From an uncultured Lachnospiraceae bacterium (GTDB taxonomy: Bacteria; Bacillota; Clostridia; Eubacteriales; Anaerofustaceae), in assembly GCA_944381375.1 (NCBI GenBank), contig CALWKX010000014.1, forward strand, positions 1-64,000: 64,000 nt of DNA. The letters are read 5' to 3'. Position numbers and translations under genes: made by a program. Each line of letters begins with the position of its first letter. Position 1 is the first letter of the stretch. The notes beneath the pieces were generated by a model. That model had not been told where the DNA came from and ran no database searches. It saw nothing but the letters and a program-made list of their open reading frames with translations. Positions 1 to 9,235 of this stretch are shown piece by piece.

Positions 1-144
1 TTTTACAATATTCGCTATTACGGAAACATTAACGTCAACGATATCTCCCACATAACCGTAATCATTTTCACCATCTTCGTGCTTTACGGCTTTGATAAGA
101 CCACCGTCAAGACCGCAAAGACCGACAGCGTGACCACCAATGTC
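1..144 (-). CDS. argB: Acetylglutamate kinase, internal fragment
   Basis: The minus strand reads an open frame containing GGHAVGLCGLDGGLI and then YGYVGDIVDVN, which is the central part of acetylglutamate kinase (second step of arginine synthesis, N-acetylglutamate phosphorylation). The fragment runs off the left window edge towards its C-terminus. On its N-terminal side the similarity stops near position 141, exactly where the ferredoxin fragment on the other strand begins, so neither gene is whole at this point. The call rests on motif recall only. The breakpoint may be an assembly chimera or a real rearrangement. Confidence 0.6.
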
Positions 145-275
145 CTTACGGAGCCCTAATGCAAAGCGAAAATGGCGCAATGCAGAAGTGTGAACTTTGT
201 TTGAGCAATATTTCTTCCAAACCGGCATGCGTCGAAGGCTGCCCGAATAAAGCAATAATATATGAGGAGAGGTAA
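141..275 (+). CDS. 4Fe-4S ferredoxin subunit, C-terminal fragment
   Basis: The plus strand encodes CPYGALM, then KCELCL and ACVEGCPNKA, ending in a TAA stop at 273-275. These are the Cys patterns of a two-cluster 4Fe-4S ferredoxin of the HycB/CooF type. The gene lacks its 5' part because the sequence upstream of about 141 belongs to an argB fragment on the opposite strand. It ends 5 bases before the FAD oxidoreductase, within the same operon. In split, archaeal-type glutamate synthases such a ferredoxin protein sits between the FMN-binding synthase subunit and the NAD(P)H oxidoreductase, which matches the genes downstream. Confidence 0.7.
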   Translation, partial: CPYGALMQSENGAMQKCELCLSNISSKPACVEGCPNKAIIYEER

Positions 276-280
276 ATAAA

Positions 281-1513
281 ATGAGTAAATTCGTAATTAT
301 CGGCAATGGCACTGCTGCAGTAGGGTGCATAGAAGGTATACGCAGTTTGGATAAAGATTCATCTATTACTGTAATATCCAATGAAATTTACCATACATAT
401 TCAAGACCTCTTATCTCTTATCTTTTATGCGGTAAGACAACTTTGGAGAAAATGAAATACCGTCCTGAAAGCTTCTATGTTGATAACAATGTAAAGTTAA
501 TTAAAGGCAAAAATGCGCTCAAAGTAGATAATGAGAAAAAATGCGTAGTAATAGAAGAAAATGAAAAAATAAAATACGATAAATTGCTTATTGCAACTGG
601 CGCTTCGCCTTTTATCCCTCCGACTAAAGGCTATGATGATGTTAAGCACAAATTTGCATTTTTGTCTTTGGATGATGCAATTACACTTGATAAGCATATA
701 AACAAATCATCTAAGGTGTTAATTATAGGCGCCGGTCCTGTAGGGCTGAAATGCGCGGAAGGAATTAAAGATAAAGTAAGCAAAATCACTGTTGTTGATA
801 TGGCTGACAAAGTTCTTCCTGCTATGCTCGATAAAACATCAGCAGCGATTGTCCAAAAGCATCTTGGCGCAAATGGTATTAATCTTATATTGAACGATTA
901 TGTAGAATTTTTCGATAAAAACACAGCGCATCTGAAAAGCTCTGTTGTCGTTGAGTTTGATGTGCTTGTAACTTGCGTTGGAGTAAAAGCCAACACATCG
1001 CTTTTGGTTGAGAGCGGCGCTGAAATCGAACGCGGAATTATCGTAAACGAGAAAAGTGAGACGTCAGTCAGAAATATTTATGCTGCGGGTGATTGCACAC
1101 AGTGTATTGACATTACAACGGGTGAAAGCAAATGTCTTGCACTTTTACCTAATGCTTATATGCAGGCTCATGCCGCCGGTGTAAACATGGCTGGCGGCGA
1201 GGAAATATTCGATAAAGCTATCCCGATGAATTCGCTTGGTCTGTTCGGACTGCATATTATAACAGCCGGAAATTTAAAAGGGAAAGAACATATAATAAGC
1301 GATGAGAAAAATTACAAAAATCTTGTAACAGATAATGGTTTGCTTAAAGGGTTTATTCTCGTTGGAGATGTAAACCGTGCAGGCATCTATACTTCGCTTA
1401 TTCGAGAGAAAATTCCTCTCAATACAATTGATTTTGAGCTCATTATGCAAAAGCCGCAGCTTATGGCTTTCACGAGAAAAGAGCGTATAAAAAAGCTTTC
1501 AGCTGTTCAATGA
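281..1513 (+). CDS. FAD/NAD(P)-dependent oxidoreductase of split glutamate synthase
   Basis: A 410-residue pyridine nucleotide-disulphide oxidoreductase. The FAD-binding GNGTAA loop is at residues 8-13, ATGASP at 105-110, the NAD(P) loop GAGPVG at 150-155 and the second FAD motif AAGDC at 268-272, all in the usual order. No redox-active CxxxxC pair is present, so it resembles NirB/rubredoxin-reductase-like enzymes rather than thioredoxin or lipoamide reductases. The start follows a good ribosome site (GAGGAGAGG). Its place between a ferredoxin and a GltB-type GXGXG subunit suggests that it passes electrons from NAD(P)H to an archaeal-type glutamate synthase; this role is inferred from context. 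Confidence 0.8.
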   Translation: MSKFVIIGNGTAAVGCIEGIRSLDKDSSITVISNEIYHTYSRPLISYLLCGKTTLEKMKYRPESFYVDNNVKLIKGKNALKVDNEKKCVVIEENEKIKYDKLLIATGASPFIPPTKGYDDVKHKFAFLSLDDAITLDKHINKSSKVLIIGAGPVGLKCAEGIKDKVSKITVVDMADKVLPAMLDKTSAAIVQKHLGANGINLILNDYVEFFDKNTAHLKSSVVVEFDVLVTCVGVKANTSLLVESGAEIERGIIVNEKSETSVRNIYAAGDCTQCIDITTGESKCLALLPNAYMQAHAAGVNMAGGEEIFDKAIPMNSLGLFGLHIITAGNLKGKEHIISDEKNYKNLVTDNGLLKGFILVGDVNRAGIYTSLIREKIPLNTIDFELIMQKPQLMAFTRKERIKKLSAVQ

Positions 1514-1525
1514 AAGGAGAAGAAG

Positions 1526-2251
1526 ATGTTTCATATAAATGCTGAAAATATATATTATAAAATACTTAATGATAAAATAAGAGCTTCGAAAGACGATAAA
1601 ATAACCCTCGATAATTGTTTGGGACAGCGATACATAGGCTGCGCGCTCAAAAATAAAATACTTACGATAAACGGCACTGCTGGCAACGGGCTTGCTTTTT
1701 ATTTGGATGGAGCCGATATCATAGTTAACGGAAACGCGCAGGATGCATGCGGAGACACGATGAATGACGGCACTATCATCATAAACGGTTCTTCGGGCGA
1801 CGCCACAGGATATGCTATGCGCGGAGGAACTATTTATGTAAGAGACAATGTAGGTTACAGAGCTGGTATTCATATGAAAGCCTATAAAGACAAAAATCCT
1901 GTTCTGATCGTTGGCGGCAAAGCGGGAAGCTTTCTGGGAGAGTATCAAGCGGGAGGCTTGATAATACTTTTGGGCCTTGGGTGTGAAAACGAAATTCCCG
2001 TGGGCCGCTTTTGCGCCACAGGTATGCACGGGGGAAAAATATATTTAAGGACAAAGCATCTTCCGTGGGATCTTCCGGTGCAGGTTTCAGTCTCGCTTGC
2101 AAATGATGAAGATATGAATATAATAAAACCATATGTGGAAAGTTTTTGTAATAAGTTCGATAAAGATATTAACCAAATAATCAAAGATAATTTTTATGTA
2201 TTATCTCCAAATACGAAAAACCCCTATAAGCAGTTTTATGTTAAAAATTAG
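1526..2251 (+). CDS. Glutamate synthase alpha-subunit GXGXG domain protein
   Basis: A 241-residue protein made of the repeated right-handed beta-helix of the C-terminal GltB domain (GXGXG). Repeated glycine motifs are visible, for example GTAGNG, NGSSGDATG and GGKAGSFLGEYQAGG. In large bacterial GltB this domain is fused to the amidotransferase and FMN domains; in archaeal-type enzymes each is a separate gene. It starts 12 bases after the oxidoreductase behind GAAAGGAGAAG and is followed by glutamine synthetase. The FMN and amidotransferase subunits are presumably to the left of the window. Confidence 0.85.
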   Translation: MFHINAENIYYKILNDKIRASKDDKITLDNCLGQRYIGCALKNKILTINGTAGNGLAFYLDGADIIVNGNAQDACGDTMNDGTIIINGSSGDATGYAMRGGTIYVRDNVGYRAGIHMKAYKDKNPVLIVGGKAGSFLGEYQAGGLIILLGLGCENEIPVGRFCATGMHGGKIYLRTKHLPWDLPVQVSVSLANDEDMNIIKPYVESFCNKFDKDINQIIKDNFYVLSPNTKNPYKQFYVKN

Positions 2252-2287
2252 CGTTATCTTATAAAAGAAGGCAGAGGTGTTAATACA

Positions 2288-3523
2288 GTGTTGGATAAAA
2301 AAGAGATTATGGAGTTCATAACTGAAAACGATGTTAAATTCATAAGGCTGGCATTTTGCGATATTTTCGGCAACTTGAAAAATATATCAATTATGCCATC
2401 CGTTCTGGAAAAAGCTTTTGATAGCGGCATATCTTTCGATGCTTCTTCCATTATGGGTTTTGGCGATGAAGTTAAATCGGAACTTTTTTTAAAGCCGGAT
2501 CCTTCAACACTTACTTTTTTACCATGGAGACCCTCGCATGGCAGGGTTGTAAGATTTTATTGCGATGTGCTTACGCCGGATAAAGAATCATTCGCTTTGG
2601 ACGCCCGAGCTATGCTCAAGCGCGCTGCCGATACAATGCATAAAGAAGGATATAGTATAAATTTCGGAGCCGAATTGGAATTTTATCTTTTTAAAATGGA
2701 CGAAAACGCTAACCCTACGAGTGAACCTTTTGATGATGCCGGTTATATGGATGTTGCTCCTGCGGATAAAGGGGAAAATGTTCGCCGTGAAATCTGCCTT
2801 ACGCTCGAAGAAATGGGAATGCGTCCTGAAAGATCCCATCATGAATGTGGGCCGGGACAAAACGAAATTGATTTTAAATATGATAAAGCTGTTATTTCTG
2901 CGGATAACGTCATCACTTTTAAAAGTGTGGTAAGCACTATAGCATACCGTAACGGTCTTTACGCAACTTTTGCTCCGAAACCATTAGAGGCGAAAGAGGG
3001 CAGCGGATTTCATATAAATATGTCAATTAGAGATTTAAACGGTTATCAGGCGCCTAAAAAAATTACAGAAAGCTTTATGGCGGGGATTCTGAAATACATT
3101 TCAGATATGACATTATTCATGAATCCAAGCGTTGAATCATACAAAAGACTCGGAAAATATAAAGCGCCTAAATACATTACATGGTCAGAGCAAAACCGTT
3201 CTCAGCTTATACGCATACCTTCGGAAGACGGTGATTATTCAAGGCTGGAATTGCGTTCTCCTGATTGTCTTGCAAATCCTTATATCGTATACTCGCTTTT
3301 AATATATGCGGGACTTGAAGGCATCAAAAAATCAATGATTCCGCCATTGCCTACCAATAAAAATCTATTTAATATTTCTGAAAAAGAGGCCCGTGAATAC
3401 AAAAAGCTTCCTGAATCGCTAAAAGAAGCAGTCAAAGCAGCCGAGACGAGTGATTTTTTGCAAGGTTTAAAGGATCATCAGTTATTTGCCGCATATCAAA
3501 GATTCTGTCAAGATAAAAAGTAG
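2288..3523 (+). CDS. glnA: Glutamine synthetase (type I, short form)
   Basis: Makes glutamine from glutamate, ammonia and ATP. The 411-residue protein carries the N-terminal beta-grasp domain (residues 14-95), the metal-binding Glu residues of GAELEFYLF (128-135), GPGQNEIDF (188-196) and the GSGFHINMSI loop (238-247), and an arginine-rich LIRIPSEDGDYSRLELR segment near 310-330. It is somewhat shorter than the common 440-residue GlnA. The start is a GTG preceded by AGAGGTG; a TTG one codon later is possible. Placed behind glutamate synthase subunits, it would complete a GS-GOGAT ammonium assimilation operon. Confidence 0.93.
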   Translation: MLDKKEIMEFITENDVKFIRLAFCDIFGNLKNISIMPSVLEKAFDSGISFDASSIMGFGDEVKSELFLKPDPSTLTFLPWRPSHGRVVRFYCDVLTPDKESFALDARAMLKRAADTMHKEGYSINFGAELEFYLFKMDENANPTSEPFDDAGYMDVAPADKGENVRREICLTLEEMGMRPERSHHECGPGQNEIDFKYDKAVISADNVITFKSVVSTIAYRNGLYATFAPKPLEAKEGSGFHINMSIRDLNGYQAPKKITESFMAGILKYISDMTLFMNPSVESYKRLGKYKAPKYITWSEQNRSQLIRIPSEDGDYSRLELRSPDCLANPYIVYSLLIYAGLEGIKKSMIPPLPTNKNLFNISEKEAREYKKLPESLKEAVKAAETSDFLQGLKDHQLFAAYQRFCQDKK

Positions 3524-3532
3524 GAGCCGGAT

Positions 3533-4120
3533 ATGAAACCGTTAAAATCTCTGCGGCGAGTTCTCATAGTTGCAAGCAGTGAAAAAATTCTCAGCTTTTT
3601 ATCAGACGTGCTCGATTCTAAGGAATTCGCTCCTTTCCTTTATGTGCAAAATGCGAATGAAGCGCGCAGGCTCCTTATCAATAACGATTTCGATCTTGTT
3701 ATCATAAATGCGCCGCTGCAAGATGAATCCGGAGAAGATCTTGCATTGTTTGTAAGCGAAAGATTAAACTGCGGCGTAATGCTATTGGTAAAAGCCGAGG
3801 TGTTCGACGCCGTATGTTCCAAAGTTGAAGATTTCGGCGTATTTACTTTAGCAAAACCGCTCAGCAAGCAGTATTTTTATCATGCATTAAAACTTGTTGT
3901 TGCGGCGAGTAATCGAATGGAGATATTCAGACAAGAAAATAAACGGCTTAATATCAAGCTGGAACAAATGCGCGTTATTTCCAGGGCAAAATGTGCATTG
4001 ATTGAATATTTGAATATGAACGAATTTCAGGCGCACAGATATATAGAAAAGCAGGCTATGGATATGAGGATTACGAAGCTTCAGGTGGCGGAGGAGATTC
4101 TTAAGTCTTACGATCCTTAA
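3533..4120 (+). CDS. ANTAR-domain response regulator / RNA antiterminator
   Basis: A 195-residue protein with a receiver-like N-terminal half (about 1-120) and an ANTAR domain (about 135-190, with the pattern [20 protein letters not shown]). ANTAR proteins bind paired hairpins in nascent leaders and prevent termination, often in nitrogen metabolism genes. The receiver is degenerate: the expected acidic residues are only partly present, so phosphorylation is uncertain. It starts 9 bases after glnA behind GGAGCC, so it is co-transcribed and probably regulates this nitrogen operon or others. The target hairpins would lie in a leader outside the window. Confidence 0.85.
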   Translation: MKPLKSLRRVLIVASSEKILSFLSDVLDSKEFAPFLYVQNANEARRLLINNDFDLVIINAPLQDESGEDLALFVSERLNCGVMLLVKAEVFDAVCSKVEDFGVFTLAKPLSKQYFYHALKLVVAASNRMEIFRQENKRLNIKLEQMRVISRAKCALIEYLNMNEFQAHRYIEKQAMDMRITKLQVAEEILKSYDP

Positions 4121-4148
4121 AAAAATAAAACTTAAGAAGGTAAACAAA

Positions 4149-5759
4149 ATGTCTAAATACATATTCGTAACAGGCGGCGTTGTGTCGGGACTGGGCAAAG
4201 GCATTACGGCCGCTTCTTTAGGAAGGCTTCTGAAAGCAAGAGGGCTGAAAGTCGCGGCGCAGAAGCTTGATCCTTATATTAATGTAGATCCGGGTACAAT
4301 GAATCCATATCAGCATGGTGAAGTATTTGTAACGGAGGACGGAGCCGAAACAGATCTTGATTTGGGGCATTATGAGCGTTTTATTGATGAGAATTTGAAC
4401 AAGTATTCGAATCTCACAGCCGGCAAGGTTTATTGGAACGTGCTGAACAAAGAACGCAGAGGCGAATATCTCGGTCAAACTGTACAGGTTATACCTCATA
4501 TTACTAACGAGATAAAAAATTTTATATATGCGGTTGGCAAAAAAACAAACGCCGATATTATCATAACGGAGATAGGAGGAACAACCGGAGATATAGAAAG
4601 CCAGCCTTTTTTAGAAGCAATACGGCAGATTTCCTATGAAGCAGGCAGGGGAAATTCATTGTTTATTCATGTTACCTTAGTGCCTTATCTCACAAGTTCT
4701 GGAGAGCATAAGTCAAAGCCTACTCAACATTCCGTAAAAGAGCTGCAGTCTATGGGCATATCGCCTGATATTATTGTGCTGCGCAGTTCGGTTTCGCCTA
4801 TAGACCAATCGGTCATTAATAAAATTTCGTTGTTTTGCAATGTTAAAAGAGATTGTGTCATTGAGAATGTAACTGTGCCTGTTTTATACGAAGCCCCTTT
4901 GATGCTTGAAAAAAAGCATTTCTCCAACATAGTGCTAAGAGAGCTTGAAATTGAAGCGCGCAAAGCTGATATGGGAGAGTGGGAGTCGCTTATCCAAAAA
5001 ATCAAACAGCGCAGTAAGACAGTTAATATTGCGCTCATAGGCAAATATGTAAAACTGCATGACGCTTATTTGTCTGTAGTTGAAGCTCTTAATCATGCCG
5101 GTTACGCATTGGGAACGTATATAAATATCATATGGATTGATTCTGAGCAAATAACGAGTGCAAATGTGAACAAACTTCTTAGTGAAGCCGACGGCATTCT
5201 TATTCCTGGTGGTTTTGGAAGCCGAGGCATCGAAGGAAAAATAATCGCCGCAAAGTTTGCACGTGAAAACAAATTGCCTTATTTCGGGATTTGTCTTGGC
5301 ATGCAAATAGCTGTAATAGAATTTGCGCGTAACGTATTGGGGTTAAAGGCTGCAAACTCACGTGAATTTGATGAAAACAGCCCATACAAAGTAATTGATT
5401 TCATGCCGGGACAGAATGACGGAATTAATAAAGGAGGCACGCTTCGGCTTGGCCGGTATCCTTGCAGAATTAAAAGCGGCAGCGTAATGAGTCGTTGTTA
5501 TGGAAAAGAGGAAATTTCTGAGCGTCATCGGCATCGCTATGAGTTTAACAATGAATATCTTGATGAATTTGTTAAAGCCGGCATGAATATAAGCGGGACA
5601 TCTCCTGACGGGCGTATAGTAGAAACGGTCGAACTTGAAGACAGAAAATTTTTTGTTGGAGTTCAGTTCCATCCGGAGTTCAAAAGCCGGCCCAACAAAC
5701 CCCATCCATTGTTTTATGGATTTATAGAGGCTTCCTTAATATTTAAGAAAAATAAATAG
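4149..5759 (+). CDS. pyrG: CTP synthase
   Basis: Converts UTP to CTP using ATP and glutamine. The 536 residues have the normal two-part layout: the synthase domain begins [18 protein letters not shown] (P-loop), and the class I glutamine amidotransferase domain follows from about residue 290, with the nucleophile Cys382 in GICLGMQ and the HPE motif of QFHPEF near the C-terminus. The start has the ribosome site AAGAAGG. It sits 28 bases after the ANTAR gene and may be read from the same transcript. In Bacillus pyrG is commonly controlled by G-addition attenuation; no C-rich leader is seen here. Confidence 0.97.
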   Translation: MSKYIFVTGGVVSGLGKGITAASLGRLLKARGLKVAAQKLDPYINVDPGTMNPYQHGEVFVTEDGAETDLDLGHYERFIDENLNKYSNLTAGKVYWNVLNKERRGEYLGQTVQVIPHITNEIKNFIYAVGKKTNADIIITEIGGTTGDIESQPFLEAIRQISYEAGRGNSLFIHVTLVPYLTSSGEHKSKPTQHSVKELQSMGISPDIIVLRSSVSPIDQSVINKISLFCNVKRDCVIENVTVPVLYEAPLMLEKKHFSNIVLRELEIEARKADMGEWESLIQKIKQRSKTVNIALIGKYVKLHDAYLSVVEALNHAGYALGTYINIIWIDSEQITSANVNKLLSEADGILIPGGFGSRGIEGKIIAAKFARENKLPYFGICLGMQIAVIEFARNVLGLKAANSREFDENSPYKVIDFMPGQNDGINKGGTLRLGRYPCRIKSGSVMSRCYGKEEISERHRHRYEFNNEYLDEFVKAGMNISGTSPDGRIVETVELEDRKFFVGVQFHPEFKSRPNKPHPLFYGFIEASLIFKKNK

Positions 5760-5801
5760 TTCAGTTTATATCAAGCAATTTATTTAGTTAAAAATGTATT
5801 A

Positions 5802-5838
5802 GGCGAATAAATCGTTGTTTATCAGCGTTTTATTCGCC
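5802..5838. terminator. Hairpin between convergent pyrG and ZIP gene
   Basis: A perfect 10-bp inverted repeat (GGCGAATAAA at 5802-5811 and its complement at 5829-5838) with a 17-base loop lies between two convergent genes. There is no long T-run on either side, so it is a possible bidirectional terminator of modest strength. Confidence 0.5.
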
Positions 5839-5851
5839 GTAAATATTCTTC

Positions 5852-6652
5852 TTAGGCAAATGCTGTGTCAAGTATAGTCATAATCAAAAATCCTGTAATG
5901 AAGCATAAAACGTAAATTTCTTTTTTCCCGCATCTGCCGTTGTCCGGCAGTAATTCCCCCATTACTACATATATCATCGCTCCTGCTGCGAAGGACAGCA
6001 TAAATGGCAATATTTTTCTGGTAACAGAACAAAGCAATGCTCCCAGTACCCCTGCTAAAGGTTCAACTGCCGCGCTGAGCTGTCCGTAGAAAAAAGCTTT
6101 TGAGCGAGGCATCCCTTCGCTTATGAGCGGCGCGCTTACAGCTACTCCTTCAGGAAAATTTTGAATTCCTATGCTTAATGCCAGCATCATTGCTGCCGCC
6201 AGACTTGTTTGCTCAAATCCCAGCGCGATACTTGCAAAAGCTACTCCGACTGACAGCCCCTCCGGTATATTATGCAATGTAATCGAAAGCATAAGCATTG
6301 CGCTTTTTTTTCTGTCTCTGAAGCTGTTTGAAGGAAAGGATTTACATAATTTACAGGCAAAATATCTATCCGCAGCAAATAGAAAAGCGGATCCTGTTAA
6401 AAAACCTGCGGCAACTATAATCCAGCTTTTCATCCCCATATCCTGAGCCATATTTTGCGCAGGAAGTAATAAAGAATAAAAAGACGCGGCTGTCATAATG
6501 CCTGCCGAGCATCCGATTATAGCATTAAAAAAAGATTCAGGCCATTTCCTGATAAAAAAAACTGTAGCTGCGCCTGCTGCCGTGAGTGCATAAGTAAAAA
6601 GCGTCGCTATAAGCGCTTGTATAACATAGTTTAATTCAGCAAATTCGGTCAT
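5852..6652 (-). CDS. ZIP family metal transporter
   Basis: A 266-residue integral membrane protein with about eight hydrophobic segments. The ZIP signature is clear: HNIPEG in the fourth transmembrane helix and NFPEG in the fifth, which form the binuclear metal site in bacterial ZIP proteins. Such proteins move zinc, iron or other divalent cations into the cytoplasm. In the second motif the His of the usual HNFPEG is replaced by Gln (QNFPEG). It is a single gene, convergent with pyrG. The metal cannot be assigned from sequence. Confidence 0.85.
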   Translation of the reverse strand: MTEFAELNYVIQALIATLFTYALTAAGAATVFFIRKWPESFFNAIIGCSAGIMTAASFYSLLLPAQNMAQDMGMKSWIIVAAGFLTGSAFLFAADRYFACKLCKSFPSNSFRDRKKSAMLMLSITLHNIPEGLSVGVAFASIALGFEQTSLAAAMMLALSIGIQNFPEGVAVSAPLISEGMPRSKAFFYGQLSAAVEPLAGVLGALLCSVTRKILPFMLSFAAGAMIYVVMGELLPDNGRCGKKEIYVLCFITGFLIMTILDTAFA

Positions 6653-7014
6653 ATTATATTCCTGGTTTTAGAGTATTCCATTACATAATATGCAAGGCCG
6701 AATAAGTGTGAATCTCAAAACTCCCGTATTGCAAACTTTGCGCTTTCAGCAGTACGTTATTAATGCGCACGTTAAATTCCACTCTCTTTCGCAAATAAGG
6801 AAAGCATGGCGTTTTTTTCAGATTATTTCCCAGGAAACCAAAAATTAGTTTAAGGCAAAAACAATTTGTCGCCATTTTGTCATTCATTTATTAAAATTTT
6901 ATAAGAATTATCGATTATTCTTGATTATTAATAAAAACATGCTATTATATCTTAGTCATTAAAGGTTTACGTATCAAGAGGGGAAAATTACGTGCCGGAA
7001 AAGGAACGATATCT
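6653..7014. other. AT-rich intergenic region with promoter for the glycosyltransferase
   Basis: This 362-base gap between divergent genes holds the promoter TTGATT (6921-6926) / TATTAT (6943-6948), 16 bases apart, for the glycosyltransferase. A 68-codon open frame on the minus strand here has no recognisable protein features or ribosome site and is not called. Nothing else was seen. Confidence 0.55.
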
Positions 7015-8316
7015 ATGTTGGATTATACATTTCTTAATGTAGTAAAGTATATGAATGTCGCAATAGCGATTTTATTTACTTTGGGTTATTTTTATCAAAT
7101 AGTTTACACTGTAATAGGGTTTATAAAGAGAAATAAGTGGAAAGAAACTGAAGCGAAAAAACAACATAAATTCGCTGCTTTGATTTGTGCCAGAAACGAA
7201 TCTGAAGTTATAGAGGAAATTATTGAGAGTCTGAAAAACCAGAATTATCCGAAGCAGCTTTTGGATATTTACGTTCTGGCCGATAACTGTACGGATAATA
7301 CGGCCAAACTGGCCGCAGACAGCGGCGCTATTGTGTATGAGCGCACAAATAAAGAAAAAGTGGGCAAAGGATATGCTCTTGATTATCTTTTGAAAATGAT
7401 AAGACTGGAGCATTATCAGGAAGGATACGAAGGCTATTTCGTTTTTGATGCTGATAATATCGTTGACAAGAACTTTGCCCGTGAGATGAATAAAGTTTTT
7501 GACAAGGGCTACGACGTTATTACTTGTTACCGCAATTCAAAAAATTTCACAAAGAATTGGATTACGGCAGGCTACTCTACATGGTTTTTGCGCGAAGCCC
7601 GTTATTTGAATTTTCCGAGATATTTGCTTGGAACAAATTGCGCTATCTCCGGAACGGGCTTTACCGTAAGTGATAAGATCATACGTGAAAACGGCGGTTG
7701 GCCGTTTAGTACCATGACGGAAGATATCGAATTTACAGCTAACTGCGCAGTAAATAATCACCGTATAGGCTACAGCGATAAAGCAGTTGTTTACGATGAA
7801 CAGCCGGAGACTTTTCATCAGTCGTATATTCAAAGACTGCGTTGGTCTAAAGGATTCTACCAGGTAAACGTTAGATACAGTTTAGATCTTTTTAAAAAAA
7901 TATTTAAGGGGGGGCGACGCGGACATACCTGTTATGATATGTTCATGACTATAGCTCCGGGAATGCTTTTGTCTCTTTTGATAATAATGTTCAATGTTGT
8001 TATCGGTATTTCGTGCTTTAGCGCAACTCCTTATATGACTTATTTGATAAGAAGAGAAGTCGTGCATTTTATATTGATGAGCATACTTAATTTATACCTG
8101 GGATTTTTCTTTATAGGAGCCATTACAGTAGTAACGGAATGGAAATACATTAAAGCTTCAAATTTCGATAAATTAAAATACCTTCCTGTCTTTCCGTTGT
8201 TTATGGCAACATACATACCTATTGCCGTGATAGCATTATTCCAGAAAGTGGAATGGAAGCCGATAAAACATACGTCAACGAGAAAAGTTGCCGCCGGTTA
8301 CCGCAGCAAACAATAA
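7015..8316 (+). CDS. Membrane glycosyltransferase, GT2 family
   Basis: A 433-residue processive-type glycosyltransferase. An N-terminal membrane segment (about 10-32) precedes a GT-A domain with CARNE, the metal-binding DAD at 145-147, a TED acceptor motif near 230 and QRLRW at 273-277; three to four membrane segments follow from about residue 310. The layout resembles poly-N-acetylglucosamine, cellulose or hyaluronan synthases and their relatives. The sugar and product are unknown. It stands alone with its own promoter and a strong terminator, so it probably works without dedicated partner genes nearby. The ribosome site (AAAAGGAACG) is weak. Confidence 0.85.
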   Translation: MLDYTFLNVVKYMNVAIAILFTLGYFYQIVYTVIGFIKRNKWKETEAKKQHKFAALICARNESEVIEEIIESLKNQNYPKQLLDIYVLADNCTDNTAKLAADSGAIVYERTNKEKVGKGYALDYLLKMIRLEHYQEGYEGYFVFDADNIVDKNFAREMNKVFDKGYDVITCYRNSKNFTKNWITAGYSTWFLREARYLNFPRYLLGTNCAISGTGFTVSDKIIRENGGWPFSTMTEDIEFTANCAVNNHRIGYSDKAVVYDEQPETFHQSYIQRLRWSKGFYQVNVRYSLDLFKKIFKGGRRGHTCYDMFMTIAPGMLLSLLIIMFNVVIGISCFSATPYMTYLIRREVVHFILMSILNLYLGFFFIGAITVVTEWKYIKASNFDKLKYLPVFPLFMATYIPIAVIALFQKVEWKPIKHTSTRKVAAGYRSKQ

Positions 8317-8324
8317 AATAATCA

Positions 8325-8362
8325 TTGGGGCGTCATGCGAAAGAAGAACGCCCCATTTTTTT
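8325..8362 (+). terminator. Intrinsic terminator of the glycosyltransferase gene
   Basis: An 8-bp stem (TGGGGCGT at 8326-8333 pairing with 8348-8355) is followed by a run of seven T. Confidence 0.9.
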
Positions 8363-8413
8363 AATGATTATTGTTATGCTTAAAACAGATTGATTTTAAA
8401 TTATGGCTTCAGA

Positions 8414-9106
8414 TCAGTCAAAATATAGTTGATCTTTGTTCAGCACCAAATTGTAACTTTTGTCAATTCGTTTGTATATTTCCTTTATCGGTACGCTTCC
8501 GTCAAGGCAAATAGTGTACCAATGTTTTTTGTTCATATGATATCCCGGCAGATAAATTTTGCCGTCAACAATCAGATTTATTTTATCCGGTCTTTCCTTT
8601 AGGTCAATAATCTCAATAGTTCCATCTTCGTTTATTCCTATTTTTCGCTTTTCAACAGTAAGCAAAGCCGCATACCATTTTTGCGTTTTTGTTTCTCGGA
8701 ATATAGCGTTATTCGGGGACTTATCCCATAGATATTCTGCTTCTGAGCAGTACTTGCTTTTTATGTACTTAATTACGAGTTTCGCATACTCGCTTTTAAA
8801 TAAATTCGGTTCATAGCATTTTTCGATAATATCATTCAAAATATTATCACATTCAGCACGGATTTGTCCGACAAATGAACCGACAGCGTTTTTTACTCCA
8901 ACAAGCATATACTCATCATTCGTATTCTTATCTGTAACTTCGAGATTTGTCATGCCGCTTTCTGTAACATAAATACTTAAACGGAACATGCCTTCTTTGA
9001 TATCAGTTGAAAAGGTGTAGCAATTTTTATGTTTTATAAAACCGTATTGAATCAGCTTTTTTATATTAGGCTTTTTATTAGAAACCGCTTTTTCATTTGT
9101 CCACAT
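8414..9106 (-). CDS. MmcQ/YjbR family protein
   Basis: A 230-residue protein. Its C-terminal half (about 115-225) shows the MmcQ/YjbR (CyaY-like fold) pattern: FRETKTQKWYAAL, IIDLKERPD, a glycine-rich turn and YHMNKKHWYTICLDG. Proteins of this family are small DNA-binding-like proteins of unclear role. The N-terminal half is an additional region seen in some clostridial members. It is an isolated gene with weak context; no ribosome site of note. The function is unknown beyond the family. Confidence 0.75.
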   Translation of the reverse strand: MWTNEKAVSNKKPNIKKLIQYGFIKHKNCYTFSTDIKEGMFRLSIYVTESGMTNLEVTDKNTNDEYMLVGVKNAVGSFVGQIRAECDNILNDIIEKCYEPNLFKSEYAKLVIKYIKSKYCSEAEYLWDKSPNNAIFRETKTQKWYAALLTVEKRKIGINEDGTIEIIDLKERPDKINLIVDGKIYLPGYHMNKKHWYTICLDGSVPIKEIYKRIDKSYNLVLNKDQLYFD

Positions 9107-9195
9107 AATTTATCAGGCCTCGTAAATTTCGAAGTAAAAATATAAAGATTTGCTTATGCAGGAGGAGTTCAAACATTTAACTTAATTTTTCGCAA

Positions 9196-9231
9196 TAAAA
9201 AAGCTTTAAGGATAACCCTAAAGCTTTTTTG
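9196..9231 (-). terminator. Intrinsic terminator of the lipoprotein gene
   Basis: A 12-bp stem (9197-9208 with 9219-9230, core AAGCTTTA) is flanked by A and T runs, so it can act in both directions. It lies directly after the stop codon of the lipoprotein gene. Confidence 0.8.
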
Positions 9232-9235
9232 TTGA

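Noticed and set aside
6681-6887. 68-codon open frame on the minus strand
   Set aside because: No ribosome site, no recognisable protein features, and it overlaps the AT-rich promoter region between two divergent genes.
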